In this document: piece by piece, positions 16,314 through 25,344 of the stretch | How positions within the stretch are numbered: the first letter of the stretch is position 1 | How the letters are laid out: every line of letters begins with the position of its first letter | Assembly (NCBI RefSeq): GCF_001954275.1 | Contig: NZ_MBEU01000036.1 | Span: 1 to 49,341, forward strand | DNA length: 49,341 bases | Source: Mycobacterium sp. IS-836 | GTDB lineage: Bacteria; Actinomycetota; Actinomycetes; Mycobacteriales; Mycobacteriaceae | Direction: 5' to 3' | Translations under genes and position numbers: made by a program | Notes under the pieces: generated by a model | Told to the model about the DNA's origin: nothing | What the model saw: the letters and a program-made list of their open reading frames with translations, nothing else | Database searches by the model: none

Positions 16314-16375
16314 CCCGCCGAACGTGACGGCACAGTCACACTCGGCCTCGAACGTGACTGCAGCGTCACGTTCGA
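16314..16375. repeat. 62-bp interspersed repeat, copy A (two hairpins)
   Basis: Direct repeat of 17902-17963 with 59 of 62 bases identical by eye. Its right half is a strong hairpin, CGAACGTGAC (16349-16358), loop TGCAGC, GTCACGTTCG (16365-16374). Its left half holds a weaker GTGAC/GTCAC pair. It supplies the last codons and the TGA stop of the aldo-keto reductase. Together with copy B it brackets the aldo-keto reductase/TetR cassette. Confidence 0.85.
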
Positions 16376-17262
16376 TGGGACAACTCACTGACGGCGTCCA
16401 GCCGCGCGATCGCTTCGGCGCTCAGCGTGACGCTCCCCGCGTCGATGTTCTCTTCGAGGTGCGCGATCGAGCGAGTGCCCGGAATCAGCAATGTGTTCGG
16501 CGCATGAGCCAAGATCCAGGCCAACCCGACTTGCGCGGGTGTGACGCCGAGTTCGCCGGCGATGTCGATCACCACAGCGTTGTCGGTGGCCTTGGGGGAG
16601 CCCGGGAATGCCGACCCCAGCGGAAAGTACGGAACCCATGCGATGCCCTCGTCCACGCAGACATCGACCATCTCTTCCTGGGAGCGGTCCAGCAGGCTGT
16701 AGGCATTCTGCACGCACACGATTCCGGCGGGCAGTGCTCGCCGCAGTACGTCGAGCGGCACACTGCTGATCCCGATCGCGCCGATCTTTCCCTCGTCGCG
16801 CAGTGCGATCATCTCGGCGAGCTGGTCGTCGAGGTCGACGAGCTGATCACCCGCGGTGCCCACGCCGGGCCCGAGATCCATCCGGCGGAGATTGACCACC
16901 GGGACGCGGTCCAGGCCGAGCTGGCGCAGGTCGTCTTCGACGGCGGCACGCAGCTCGGCGGGCCGTTGCGCCGCGGTCAGCGGAATCGGTTGTTCGCCGG
17001 TGTAGCGCGCGCCGACCTTGCTGACGATGACGAGGTCGTCCGGATAGGGCGCCAACGCCGCGCGGATCCGCCGGTTCACCTCGCCGGGACCGTAGAACGA
17101 CGCGGTGTCGATGTGGTTAACGCCGAGTTCGACCGCGCGGCGCAGCACCGCGGCCGCATCGTCGGGCGACGCCTCGAACAGTTGCATGGCGCCGTACCCG
17201 ACGCGGGCGACCGCCGCCGTGCCGAGGCTGCCGACACCGCCGGGGTGTGGTTGGTCCGTCAT
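16366..17262 (-). CDS. Aldo/keto reductase
   Basis: 298 residues from ATG 17262. TIM-barrel NADPH-dependent oxidoreductase: GYGAMQLF near the N-terminus, the catalytic Asp/Tyr in HIDTASFYGPG, the catalytic Lys in IVSKVGARY, and cofactor-binding LIPGTRSIAHLEENI at the end. The fourth tetrad position, normally His in an LxxH context, reads VVNLRRMD, so Arg replaces His; some bacterial subfamilies show this. It is divergent from a TetR gene with two palindromes between them, so repression by that TetR is likely. The stop codon comes from the flanking 62-bp repeat. It replaces vapBC3 of M. tuberculosis at this site. Confidence 0.88.
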   Translation of the reverse strand: MTDQPHPGGVGSLGTAAVARVGYGAMQLFEASPDDAAAVLRRAVELGVNHIDTASFYGPGEVNRRIRAALAPYPDDLVIVSKVGARYTGEQPIPLTAAQRPAELRAAVEDDLRQLGLDRVPVVNLRRMDLGPGVGTAGDQLVDLDDQLAEMIALRDEGKIGAIGISSVPLDVLRRALPAGIVCVQNAYSLLDRSQEEMVDVCVDEGIAWVPYFPLGSAFPGSPKATDNAVVIDIAGELGVTPAQVGLAWILAHAPNTLLIPGTRSIAHLEENIDAGSVTLSAEAIARLDAVSELSHRT

Positions 17263-17295
17263 GATGCTCCCAATCTCGTGAGACACTGGAGAAAT

Positions 17296-17311
17296 GCGGA
17301 GGCCCCTCCGC
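17296..17311. promoter_or_regulatory. TetR operator 1, GCGGAGG-CC-CCTCCGC
   Basis: A perfect inverted repeat with 7-bp arms, GCGGAGGCCCCTCCGC, between the divergent aldo-keto reductase and TetR genes. A second related palindrome lies 36 bp downstream. The paired arrangement beside a TetR gene is the usual autoregulatory design. Confidence 0.7.
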
Positions 17312-17331
17312 TTAGTCGATGGTAGCAGAAA

Positions 17332-17345
17332 CGGAGGACCCTCCG
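17332..17345. promoter_or_regulatory. TetR operator 2, CGGAGG-AC-CCTCCG
   Basis: Inverted repeat CGGAGGACCCTCCG with 6-bp arms and the same half-site (CGGAGG) and 2-base spacer as operator 1. It ends 2 bases before the TTG chosen as the TetR start, so occupancy should block the tetR gene directly. Confidence 0.7.
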
Positions 17346-17347
17346 CT

Positions 17348-17896
17348 TTGTCTGGCAGTGCCCGTGCCGACGCGCGCCGAAATCGCGAAAGGTTGCTCGA
17401 GGCGGCGACCGCGGCGTTCACCGCCGCGAACGGTGGGCCGGTCGCGCTCGAGTCGATCGCCCGCGACGCCGGTGTCGGTATCGGAACGCTCTACCGCCAC
17501 TTCCCGAATCGGGAAGCCCTCGTCGAGGCGATCTACCGTGCGGAGCTCGCTGAGGTGGCGGCCGCGGCCGAGCGGCTGCTCAAGAGGCATCCGCCGAAGA
17601 CCGCCCTGCGCCGCTGGATGGACCGCTACGCCAGCTTCGTGGCCGCCAAGCGCGGGATGGCCGAGTCGCTGCAGGTGATCTTCGACTCCGGCGCCATGGA
17701 GCCGAGCCAGACTCGGGACAGCATCGTCGGCGCGGTCGACACGCTGTTGCGGGCCGGCGCCGACGACGGGACCCTGCGGCCCGATGTGCAAGCCGAAGAT
17801 GTGGTGTCCAGCCTGATCGGCATTTTCTTGGTCAGCGGGTCACCCGAGCAGACGGGCCGCATGCTCGACCTGCTGCTGGCCGGGATTTCTTGTTAG
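17348..17896 (+). CDS. TetR-family transcriptional regulator
   Basis: 182 residues from TTG 17348. An ATG at 17294 would add 18 residues but would put both operator palindromes inside the coding sequence, and the family HTH normally starts about ten residues in, as it does from TTG. N-terminal HTH: RERLLEAATAAFTAANGGPVAL, then SIARDAGVGIGTLYRHFPNREAL (about residues 35-57). The C-terminal part (WMDRYASFVAAKRGMAESL ... LLRAGADDGTLRPDV) is the ligand-binding domain common in actinobacterial TetRs near oxidoreductases. It likely represses itself and the divergent aldo-keto reductase. The inducer is unknown. Confidence 0.85.
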   Translation: MSGSARADARRNRERLLEAATAAFTAANGGPVALESIARDAGVGIGTLYRHFPNREALVEAIYRAELAEVAAAAERLLKRHPPKTALRRWMDRYASFVAAKRGMAESLQVIFDSGAMEPSQTRDSIVGAVDTLLRAGADDGTLRPDVQAEDVVSSLIGIFLVSGSPEQTGRMLDLLLAGISC

Positions 17897-17901
17897 CCCC
17901 A

Positions 17902-17963
17902 CCCGCCGAACGTGACGGCACAGTCACACTCGACCGCGAACGTGACTGCAGTGTCACGTTCGA
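17902..17963. repeat. 62-bp interspersed repeat, copy B (two hairpins)
   Basis: Same orientation as copy A at 16314-16375, with three differences. Hairpin arms CGAACGTGAC (17937-17946) and GTCACGTTCG (17953-17962) with loop TGCAGT; one loop base differs from copy A, the arms do not. It lies between the tail-to-tail TetR and fadD8 genes, 5 bases after the TetR stop, and could act as a bidirectional terminator. Confidence 0.85.
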
Positions 17964-17972
17964 GGCCAGCAC

Positions 17973-19574
17973 CTAGCCGACGGCGCGTCCCGCGCCTTCC
18001 CAGAACTGCGCCCGGACGGCCTTTTTGTCCGGCTTGCCCAGCCCGGTCAACGGCAGCGACTCGACGATGACGACGCGCTTGGGCGACTGCACCGAGCCCT
18101 TGCGGTCTTTGACCGCGGCCTGGATCTCGGCGGTCATCGCCTCGATCGCGGCGTCGTCGCGGGCCGCATCCGAGCGCAGCACCACCACGGCGGTGACGGC
18201 CTCGCCCCACTTGTCATCCGGCGCCCCGACGACACAGACCTGCGCGACGGCCGGATGCTCGGCGACGACGTCCTCGACCTCGCGGGGGAACACGTTGAAG
18301 CCGCCGGTGACGATCATGTCCTTGACCCGGTCGACGATGAAGTAGAACCCGTCCTCGTCCTCGCGGGCCATGTCGCCCGTGTGCAGCCAGCCGTCCTTGA
18401 ACGTCTCGGCCGTCGCGTCGGGCAGATTCCAGTAGCCGCCGGCCAATAGCGGTCCGCTGACACAGATTTCGCCCGGCTCGCCCTGCGGCACCGGCTTGCC
18501 GTCCTCACCCAGCAGCGCGACCCGCGCGAAAAGCGTTGGGCGCCCACAAGATGTCAGCCGCTTCTCGTCGTGATCGGCCTTGGGAAGGTAGGTGATCACC
18601 ATCGGCGCCTCGGACTGCCCGTAGTACTGGGCGAAGATCGGGCCGAACCGCCGGATCGCCTCGGCAAGCCGCACCGGGTTGATCGCCGAGGCGCCGTAGT
18701 ACACGGTCTCCAGCGACGACAGGTCGCGGGTGTGCGAATCCGGGTGATCCATCAGCGCGTACAGCATCGACGGCACCAGCATGGTCGCCGTAATGCGTTG
18801 CTCTTCAATGACTCTCAGCACCTCGGCCGGATCGAACTTGGCCAGCACGATCATCTGGCCACCCTTGACCAGGGTGGGCGTGAAAAACGCCGCCCCGGCG
18901 TGCGACAGCGGCGTGCACATCAGGAACCGCGGGTTCTCCGGCCATTCCCATTCGGCGAGCTGGATCGACGTCATGGTGGCGATGTTGCCGGTGGTGCCGA
19001 TCACGCCCTTGGGCTTGCCGGTGGTGCCGCCGGTGTAGGTCAGGCCGCCGATATGGTTCGGCGGCAGGTCGGCAACCACTAGCGGCTTCGGCTCGTACTT
19101 GGCGGCCTCGGCGGACAGGTCGACGGCCACGCCGCTCAAAGCCTCGGGGACCGGACCGATGGTGAGAATCCGCTTCAGCGAGTCCACCTTTTCCAGCAGT
19201 CCCAGCGCGCGCTCGACGAAATTCGGGTTGGGATCGATGATCAGCGCGCTCGCCCCGGCGTCGTTGAGCACGTAGGCGTGGTCGTCCAGCGAGCCGAGCG
19301 GGTGCAGCGCGGTGCGCCGGTAACCCTGGGTCTGGCTGGCGCCGAGGATCATCAGGACCTCGGGACGGTTGAGCGACAGCAGGCCGACGGTGACGCCGGT
19401 GCCGGCGCCCAGCGCCTCGAACGCCTGCGTGTACTGGCTGATCCGCTCGGCCAGCTGGCCGCCGGTCAGCGTGGTGTCGCCGAGGAAGAGCACCGGCTTG
19501 TTCTTGTGGCGCTTGAGCGAGCCCACCAGCAGGTGGCCGTTGTGGGTCGGGTTGCGCAGCAGCTCGTCACCCAT
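17973..19574 (-). CDS. fadD8: Fatty-acyl-CoA/AMP ligase (FadD8)
   Basis: 533 residues from ATG 19574, with GGAGGAG upstream; an in-frame start 33 bases earlier is less likely. ANL superfamily: P-loop TYTGGTTGKPKGV, YYGASAINPVRLAEAI, QYYGQSEAP, GWLHTGDMAREDEDG, hinge DRVKDMIVTGGFNVFPREVE and catalytic Lys in LTGLGKPDKKAVR. It activates a carboxylic or fatty acid as the adenylate and then the CoA thioester. Very close to Rv0551c. The substrate is not defined, and its place among men genes does not prove a role there. Confidence 0.92.
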   Translation of the reverse strand: MGDELLRNPTHNGHLLVGSLKRHKNKPVLFLGDTTLTGGQLAERISQYTQAFEALGAGTGVTVGLLSLNRPEVLMILGASQTQGYRRTALHPLGSLDDHAYVLNDAGASALIIDPNPNFVERALGLLEKVDSLKRILTIGPVPEALSGVAVDLSAEAAKYEPKPLVVADLPPNHIGGLTYTGGTTGKPKGVIGTTGNIATMTSIQLAEWEWPENPRFLMCTPLSHAGAAFFTPTLVKGGQMIVLAKFDPAEVLRVIEEQRITATMLVPSMLYALMDHPDSHTRDLSSLETVYYGASAINPVRLAEAIRRFGPIFAQYYGQSEAPMVITYLPKADHDEKRLTSCGRPTLFARVALLGEDGKPVPQGEPGEICVSGPLLAGGYWNLPDATAETFKDGWLHTGDMAREDEDGFYFIVDRVKDMIVTGGFNVFPREVEDVVAEHPAVAQVCVVGAPDDKWGEAVTAVVVLRSDAARDDAAIEAMTAEIQAAVKDRKGSVQSPKRVVIVESLPLTGLGKPDKKAVRAQFWEGAGRAVG

Positions 19575-19692
19575 GGCGCCGCTCCTCCTCATCACTTCGT
19601 TCTGCATCGTCGCCGGCGCGACTCATGGCCCAAGACTAGAACGTGTTGCAATTCGGGTCGGCCGGACCCTGGGATCACTAGGATTCCTGCAC

Positions 19693-21309
19693 ATGGCTGG
19701 GGCCGATCTCAAGGCAGACGTCGTCATCACCGGAACCGTGCTGACCGTCGACGACGCACGCCCCACCGCCGAGGCCGTTGCCGTCACCGATGGCCGGATC
19801 GTCGCCGTGGGCACCCGGTCCGACGTCGAGGGCCTGATAGGTCCGGACACCGAGACCATCGATGTCGGCGACGGCTGCGTCATGCCGGGATTCGTTGAGG
19901 CGCATGGTCATCCGCTGATGGAGGCCGTCGCGTTGTCGGACCGCATCGTCGACATCCGCCCGGTCACCCTCCGCGGCGCCGACGACGTGGTCGCGGCGGT
20001 CCGGCGCGAAGTGGGAAAGCGCGGCGCGGACGGCGCCTACCTCAACGGGTGGGATCCGCTGCTGCAGCCCGGTCTTCCGGAGCCGACGCTGGCCTGGCTC
20101 GACGAGATCGCGCCCGACGGGCCACTGGTGATCATCCACAACTCCGGGCACAAGGCGTTCTTCAACTCGCAAGCCGCCCGCCTCAACGGGCTGACCCGCG
20201 ACACGCCGGACCCCAAGGGCGCCCGGTTCGGCCGCGATGCCGGCGGGGAACTCGACGGCACCGCCGAGGAGATCGGCGCGGTGTTTCCCCTGTTGGGCGG
20301 GGCCGTCCAGCCCGGCGACTATCCGGCGATGCTGCACGCCGAGTGCGCCCGGCTCAACCGCGCCGGGCTGACCACCTGCTCGGAGATGGCGTTCGACCCC
20401 GCCTTCCGGCCGCTGGTCGAGCAGCTGCGCGGCGAGCTCTCGGTGCGCCTGCGCACCTACGAGATCTCCAACCCGCAGATGTCGACCACCGCGACGCCGG
20501 GCGAGGGCGACGACATGCTGCGCCAGGTCGGCATCAAGATCTGGGTCGACGGCTCTCCGTGGGTCGGCAACATCGCCCTGTCCTTCCCTTACCTGGACAC
20601 CGAGGCGACGCGCACCATCGGCGTGACGCCCGGCTCCTGCGGATGCGCCAACTACACCGCCGAGCAGCTGACCGAAATCGTCGGCGCCTACTTTCCGTTG
20701 GGCTGGCAGATGGCCTGCCATGTGCACGGCGACAACGGCGTCGACACCATCCTCGATGTCTACGAAAAAGCACTGCAGCGCTGGCCCCGTCCAGACCACC
20801 GGCTGCGGCTCGAACACGTCGGCGCCATTCGGCCCGAACAACTCAAACGCGCCGCCGCGCTCGGCGTCACCTGCAGCATCTTCGTCGACCAGATCCACTA
20901 CTGGGGCGACGTCATCGTCGACGGCCTGTTCGGACCCGAACGCGGATCCCGTTGGATGCCAGCGGGATCCGCGGTCGCCACCGGCATGCGCATCTCGCTG
21001 CACAACGACCCACCTGTCACGCCCGAGGAGCCGCTGCGCAACATCAGCGTCGCCGCGACCCGGACGGCGCCCAGCGGCCGGGTGCTGGCGCCCGAGGAGC
21101 GCCTGACGGTCGAGCAGGCGATCCGCGCGCAGACCATCGATGCCGCCTGGCAGCTGTTCGCGGACGACGTGATCGGCTCACTGGAGGTCGGCAAGTACGC
21201 GGACATGGTGGTGTTGTCGGCCGATCCCCGCGCCGTGCCGCCCGAGCGGATCGCCGAGCTCGACGTGCGCGCCACGTTTCTGGCGGGCCGCCAGGTCTAC
21301 CGCCGGTGA
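19693..21309 (+). CDS. Amidohydrolase family protein, YtcJ-like (Rv0552-like)
   Basis: 538 residues from ATG 19693. Amidohydrolase_3 metal-dependent hydrolase: a beta-sandwich start ADVVITGTVLTVDDARPTAEAVAV, metal ligands in GFVEAHGHP (HxH), MACHVHGDNGVDT and LRLEHVGAI, and the late Asp in SLHNDPPV. The C-terminus closes the sandwich (LEVGKYADMVVLSADPRAVP). It likely hydrolyses an amide, ester or related bond; the substrate is unknown. Its TGA overlaps the menC GTG, so the two are translationally linked, as in Rv0552-Rv0553. Confidence 0.9.
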   Translation: MAGADLKADVVITGTVLTVDDARPTAEAVAVTDGRIVAVGTRSDVEGLIGPDTETIDVGDGCVMPGFVEAHGHPLMEAVALSDRIVDIRPVTLRGADDVVAAVRREVGKRGADGAYLNGWDPLLQPGLPEPTLAWLDEIAPDGPLVIIHNSGHKAFFNSQAARLNGLTRDTPDPKGARFGRDAGGELDGTAEEIGAVFPLLGGAVQPGDYPAMLHAECARLNRAGLTTCSEMAFDPAFRPLVEQLRGELSVRLRTYEISNPQMSTTATPGEGDDMLRQVGIKIWVDGSPWVGNIALSFPYLDTEATRTIGVTPGSCGCANYTAEQLTEIVGAYFPLGWQMACHVHGDNGVDTILDVYEKALQRWPRPDHRLRLEHVGAIRPEQLKRAAALGVTCSIFVDQIHYWGDVIVDGLFGPERGSRWMPAGSAVATGMRISLHNDPPVTPEEPLRNISVAATRTAPSGRVLAPEERLTVEQAIRAQTIDAAWQLFADDVIGSLEVGKYADMVVLSADPRAVPPERIAELDVRATFLAGRQVYRR

Positions 21310-22277
21310 AGCCCGCCCTGGACGACCTGCTGGACCGCCTGCACGTGGTCGCGCTGCCGATGCGGGTGCGTTTCCGCGGCATCACCACCCGCGAGGTCGC
21401 GCTGATCGAGGGCCCGACGGGCTGGGGCGAGTTCGGCGCGTTCGTGGAGTACGGGCCCGCCGAGGCCGCCGCGTGGCTGGCGTCGGGCATCGAGGCCGCC
21501 TACCGCCGCCCGCCGCCGGCGCGACGCGACCGGATCCCGATCAATGCCACGGTGCCGGCTGTCGCCGCCGATGAGGTCGGCGAGGTGCTGGCGCGTTTTC
21601 CGGGCGCGCGAACGGCCAAGGTGAAGGTCGCCGAACCGGGACAGACCCTGGCCGACGACGTCGCGCGCGTCAACGCCGTGCGGGAGCTGTGCCCCACCGT
21701 GCGGGTGGACGCCAACGGCGGCTGGACCGTCGAGCAGGCGGCTGCGGCCGCGGCCGCCCTGACCACCGACGGCCCGCTCGAGTACCTCGAGCAGCCCTGC
21801 GCCACCGTCGACGAACTCGCCGAACTGCGCCGGCGGATCGACGTGCCGATCGCCGCCGACGAAAGCATCCGCAAAGCCGACGATCCGCTGGCCGTCGTCC
21901 GCGCCCGCGCCGCCGACGTCGCGGTGCTGAAAGTCGCTCCGCTGGGCGGGGTTTCGGCGCTGCTCGACATCGCCTCGCGCATCGACATTCCGGTCGTCGT
22001 TTCCAGCGCGCTGGACTCGGCGGTCGGCATAAGCCATGGCTTGACCGCCGCGGCGGCCCTGCCGCAACTCCGGCATGCCTGCGGGCTGGGCACCGGCGGC
22101 CTGTTCGCCGAGGACGTCGCCGAGCGCGCCGCACCCGTCGACGGGAGCCTGGCCGTCGCGCCGGTGACGCCGGATCCCGCGCGGCTGCGGGCCCTGGGCG
22201 CGCCGCCGGAACGGCGGCAGTGGTGGATCGACCGGGTCAAGGCCTGCCACCCGCTGCTTGTAACGTGCTCCGAGTGA
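21306..22277 (+). CDS. menC: o-Succinylbenzoate synthase (MenC)
   Basis: 323 residues from GTG 21306 (overlap GTGA). Enolase-superfamily dehydratase that aromatises SHCHC to o-succinylbenzoate. Catalytic lysine in TAKVKVAEPG; Mg ligands Asp in VRVDANGGW, Glu in YLEQPCA and Asp in IAADESI; second lysine in VAVLKVAPLGG. SSALDSAVGISHGLTAAAAL is the family C-terminal barrel motif. Matches Rv0553. Its stop overlaps the next gene's GTG by 3 bases of a 4-base GTGA. Confidence 0.93.
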   Translation: MKPALDDLLDRLHVVALPMRVRFRGITTREVALIEGPTGWGEFGAFVEYGPAEAAAWLASGIEAAYRRPPPARRDRIPINATVPAVAADEVGEVLARFPGARTAKVKVAEPGQTLADDVARVNAVRELCPTVRVDANGGWTVEQAAAAAAALTTDGPLEYLEQPCATVDELAELRRRIDVPIAADESIRKADDPLAVVRARAADVAVLKVAPLGGVSALLDIASRIDIPVVVSSALDSAVGISHGLTAAAALPQLRHACGLGTGGLFAEDVAERAAPVDGSLAVAPVTPDPARLRALGAPPERRQWWIDRVKACHPLLVTCSE

Positions 22278-23062
22278 CCAACCTGGCTTACGACGACCGC
22301 GGGACGGGCGAACCCGTCGTCTTCATCGCAGGCCACGGCGGTGCCGGGCGCACTTGGCTGCCGCATCAGGTGCCGGCGTTTCTGGCGGCGGGGTATCGCT
22401 GCATCACCTTCGACAATCGCGGGATCGGCGCCACCGAAAACGCCGAAGGGTTCACGACGCAGACCATGGTCGCCGACACGGCGGCCCTGATCGAAAAGCT
22501 GGGCGCCGCCCCGGCCCGCGTCGTCGGAGTCTCGATGGGCTCCTACATCGCCCAGGAACTCATGGTGGCCCGGCCCGATCTGGTGAGCGCCGCGGTGCTG
22601 ATGGCGACGCGCGGCCGCCTGGACCGCGCCCGGGAGTTCTTCCACCAAGCCGAGAACGAGTTCTTCCAGTCCGGTGTCAAGCTGCCCGCCGGCTATGAAG
22701 CGAAAATGCGCTTGATGGAAAGCTTTTCGCGCAAGACCCTCAACGACGACGTGGCGGTCGCGGATTGGATCGCGATGTTCAGCACGTGGCCGGCCAAGCA
22801 AACCCCGGGAACGCGCTGCCAGCTGAACATCTCCCCGCAGACCAATCGGCTGCCCGCCTACCGCAACATCTCGGCGCCGGTGCTGGTGATCGGGTTCGGC
22901 GACGACCTGGTGACACCGCCGCACCTGGGGCGCGAGGTGGCCGACGCCATACCCAACGGCCGCTACGTGCAGATCCCCGACACCGGTCACCTCGGGTTCT
23001 TCGAGCGGCCGGAGGTCGTCAACGCCGAGATGTTGAAGTTCTTCGCCGACGACAAGGCCTGA
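22274..23062 (+). CDS. bpoC: Alpha/beta hydrolase (BpoC-like; candidate MenH)
   Basis: 262 residues from GTG 22274. Alpha/beta-hydrolase fold with the nucleophile elbow GVSMGSYIAQE (Ser near 97), IGFGDDLVTPP (acid region) and the catalytic His in DTGHLGFFE. It was historically named a peroxidase/haloperoxidase (Rv0554). Lying between menC and menD with overlapping or very close genes, it is a good candidate for SHCHC synthase (MenH activity), the pyruvate-eliminating step between MenD and MenC. That role is inferred from context. Confidence 0.88.
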   Translation: MTNLAYDDRGTGEPVVFIAGHGGAGRTWLPHQVPAFLAAGYRCITFDNRGIGATENAEGFTTQTMVADTAALIEKLGAAPARVVGVSMGSYIAQELMVARPDLVSAAVLMATRGRLDRAREFFHQAENEFFQSGVKLPAGYEAKMRLMESFSRKTLNDDVAVADWIAMFSTWPAKQTPGTRCQLNISPQTNRLPAYRNISAPVLVIGFGDDLVTPPHLGREVADAIPNGRYVQIPDTGHLGFFERPEVVNAEMLKFFADDKA

Positions 23063-23096
23063 GGCCAGTTCAGCGGCCCTGTGACACCCTGTAGGA

Positions 23097-24731
23097 GTGA
23101 ACCCCTCGACGACACAGGCCCGCGTCGTCGTTGACGAGCTGATCCGCGGCGGCGTCCGCGACGTGGTGCTGTGCCCCGGCTCGCGCAATGCCCCGCTGGC
23201 GTTCGCGTTGCAGGACGCCGACCGCTCCGGCCGGCTCCGGCTGCATGTCCGGATCGACGAGCGCACCGCCGGCTACCTGGCCATCGGTCTGGCGATCGCC
23301 GCCGAGGCGCCGGTGTGCGTCGCGATGACGTCGGGCACGGCCGTGGCCAACCTCGGCCCGGCGGTGGTGGAGGCCAACTACGCGCGGGTGCCGCTGATCG
23401 TGCTCTCGGCCAACCGGCCCTACGAATTGCTCGGCACCGGGGCCAACCAGACGATGGAGCAGCTGGGCTACTTCGGCACCCAGGTTCGCGCCACGATCAG
23501 CCTGGGCCTGGCCGAGGACGCACCCGAGCGGCTGCCCGAATTCAACGCCACCTGGCGATCGGCCACCTGCCGAGTGTTGGTGGCCGCCACCGGTTCTCGC
23601 ACCGCCAACGCCGGCCCCGTGCACTTCGACATCCCGCTGCGCGAACCGTTGGTGCCGGATCCGGAACCGCAAGCGGTGACGCCGCCGGGCCGGCCCGGTG
23701 GCAAACCATGGACCTACACGCCCGCGGTCAGTTTCGATCAGCCACTCGACATCGACCTGGCACCCGACACGGTCGTCATCGCGGGGCACGGCGCGGGCGT
23801 GCAGCCCGAGCTGGCGCAGTTGCCCACAGTCGCCGAGCCGACGGCCCCACCGCCGGCCAACCCGCTGCATCCGCTGGCGCTACCGCTGCTGCGCCCCAAG
23901 CAGGTGATCATGCTCGGCCGTCCGACCCTGCACCGGCCGGTGTCGGCGCTGCTGGCCGACCCGCAGGTGCCGGTGTACGCGCTGACCACCGGGCCGCGCT
24001 GGCCCGACGTCTCGGGTAACTCGCAGGCCACCGGCACCCGGGCGGTCACCACCGGGACGCCGAATCCGGCGTGGCTGCACCGCTGCGCGGAGATGCACCG
24101 CCACGCCGTCACCGCGGTCCGGGGCCAGCTCGCGGCCCACCCGCTGACCACCGGCCTGCATGTCGCGGCCGCGGTCTCCGACGCGCTGCGCCCGGGCGAC
24201 CAGTTGGTGCTCGGGGCGTCGAACCCGGTGCGCGACGCGGCCCTGGTCGGCCTGAACACGCACGGCATCAAGGTCCGGTCCAACCGCGGCGTCGCCGGCA
24301 TCGACGGCACGGTGTCGACCGCGATCGGGGCGGCGCTGGCCCATGAGGGGCGCCATGACGGGCGCACCGTCGCGCTCATCGGCGACCTCACGTTCGTCCA
24401 CGACAGCTCCGGGCTGTTGATCGGCCCCACCGAGCCGACACCGCGGCGCCTGACCATCGTGGTGTCCAACGACAACGGCGGCGGCATCTTCGAACTCCTC
24501 GAGCAGGGCGACCCGCGGTTCTCCGACGTCTCGTCGCGGATCTTCGGGACGCCGCACGATGTCGACGTGGGCGCGCTGTGTCGCGCCTACCACGTGGAGA
24601 GCCGGCAGATCGAGGTCGAAGAGCTCAACGGGGCCCTCGACGAGCCCGGGGCCGGTATGCGGGTGCTGGAAGTCAAGGCGGACCGGTCCTCCCTGCGACA
24701 GCTGCACGCCGCCATCAAGGCGGCCCTATGA
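23097..24731 (+). CDS. menD: SEPHCHC synthase (MenD)
   Basis: 544 residues from GTG 23097 (AGGA about 5 bases upstream). ThDP-dependent enzyme that adds the succinyl semialdehyde unit from 2-oxoglutarate to isochorismate, the first committed step of menaquinone synthesis. N-terminal [15 protein letters not shown]; the glutamate that activates ThDP in [27 protein letters not shown] followed by [12 protein letters not shown] gives the ThDP/Mg-binding GD-x(25-30)-NDNGGG motif. It overlaps the following membrane gene by 4 bases (ATGA). Matches Rv0555. Confidence 0.95.
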   Translation: MNPSTTQARVVVDELIRGGVRDVVLCPGSRNAPLAFALQDADRSGRLRLHVRIDERTAGYLAIGLAIAAEAPVCVAMTSGTAVANLGPAVVEANYARVPLIVLSANRPYELLGTGANQTMEQLGYFGTQVRATISLGLAEDAPERLPEFNATWRSATCRVLVAATGSRTANAGPVHFDIPLREPLVPDPEPQAVTPPGRPGGKPWTYTPAVSFDQPLDIDLAPDTVVIAGHGAGVQPELAQLPTVAEPTAPPPANPLHPLALPLLRPKQVIMLGRPTLHRPVSALLADPQVPVYALTTGPRWPDVSGNSQATGTRAVTTGTPNPAWLHRCAEMHRHAVTAVRGQLAAHPLTTGLHVAAAVSDALRPGDQLVLGASNPVRDAALVGLNTHGIKVRSNRGVAGIDGTVSTAIGAALAHEGRHDGRTVALIGDLTFVHDSSGLLIGPTEPTPRRLTIVVSNDNGGGIFELLEQGDPRFSDVSSRIFGTPHDVDVGALCRAYHVESRQIEVEELNGALDEPGAGMRVLEVKADRSSLRQLHAAIKAAL

Positions 24732-25267
24732 GGATCGGTGTGATATCGCCGAAGACGTTGTTGCGCATCCTCATTCACGGCCGCAGTGATGAACCGCCGA
24801 AGACCCGCCCGAGAATCGTGTTGCGGTGGGTGCGCATTGCGGTGCTGATTGTGGCTTGCCTGGTCACGCTGCAGTCGGTGCTGCTGGTCGCCGGTGCCTG
24901 GCGCGACGACATTGCCATCCAGCGCAACATGGGCGTCGCGCAGGCCGAAGTGCTCAGTGCCGGGCCACGGCGATCCACCATCGAATTCGTCACGCCCGAA
25001 CGCGTTACGTATCGGCCCGAGCTGGGTGTGTTGTATCCGTCGGAATTGTCCACCGGCATGCGGATTTACGTCGAATACAACAAGCGGGATCCGAACCTGG
25101 TCCGCGTGCAGCACCGCAACGCCGGGCTGGCGATCATCCCGGCGGGGTCCATCGCGGTGGTGGCCTGGCTGGCCGCCGGTGCCGTGTTGGTCGCTCTGGC
25201 GCTGTTGGACAGGCGGTTGGACGGCCGCGTGAAGGGCGGCGAGAAGCCGGGCGAATCGCCGTCTTAG
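24728..25267 (+). CDS. Two-helix membrane protein coupled to menD (Rv0556-like)
   Basis: 179 residues from ATG 24728. TM1 about 35-55 ([20 protein letters not shown]), an extracellular ~85-residue domain ([20 protein letters not shown] ... [19 protein letters not shown]) that looks like a small beta domain of the DUF3592 type, then TM2 about 138-160 and a charged tail. Start and menD stop overlap (ATGA). Counterpart of Rv0556. Function is unknown; coupling to menD is conserved but may only reflect expression. Confidence 0.85.
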   Translation: MRIGVISPKTLLRILIHGRSDEPPKTRPRIVLRWVRIAVLIVACLVTLQSVLLVAGAWRDDIAIQRNMGVAQAEVLSAGPRRSTIEFVTPERVTYRPELGVLYPSELSTGMRIYVEYNKRDPNLVRVQHRNAGLAIIPAGSIAVVAWLAAGAVLVALALLDRRLDGRVKGGEKPGESPS

Positions 25268-25344
25268 GGCCTTAAGCAGCAGATTTCGCGCCCCGTATGC
25301 CCGTCGGCAACCTTGACGACAGGCAATGCTGGCATTGTGATGGC

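Noticed and set aside
17897..17972. Transposase-bearing insertion sequence between TetR and fadD8
   Set aside because: No transposase fragment and no long terminal inverted repeats; only the 62-bp hairpin repeat is present.
19369..19692. N-terminal extension of the amidohydrolase
   Set aside because: The added residues are antisense of fadD8 and lack family similarity; ATG 19693 starts the standard beta-sandwich.
25313..25341. Promoter TTGACG-17-TGTGAT before mgtA
   Set aside because: The -10 is poor and only 3 bases from the start codon, which would place the transcription start inside the gene; too weak to list.
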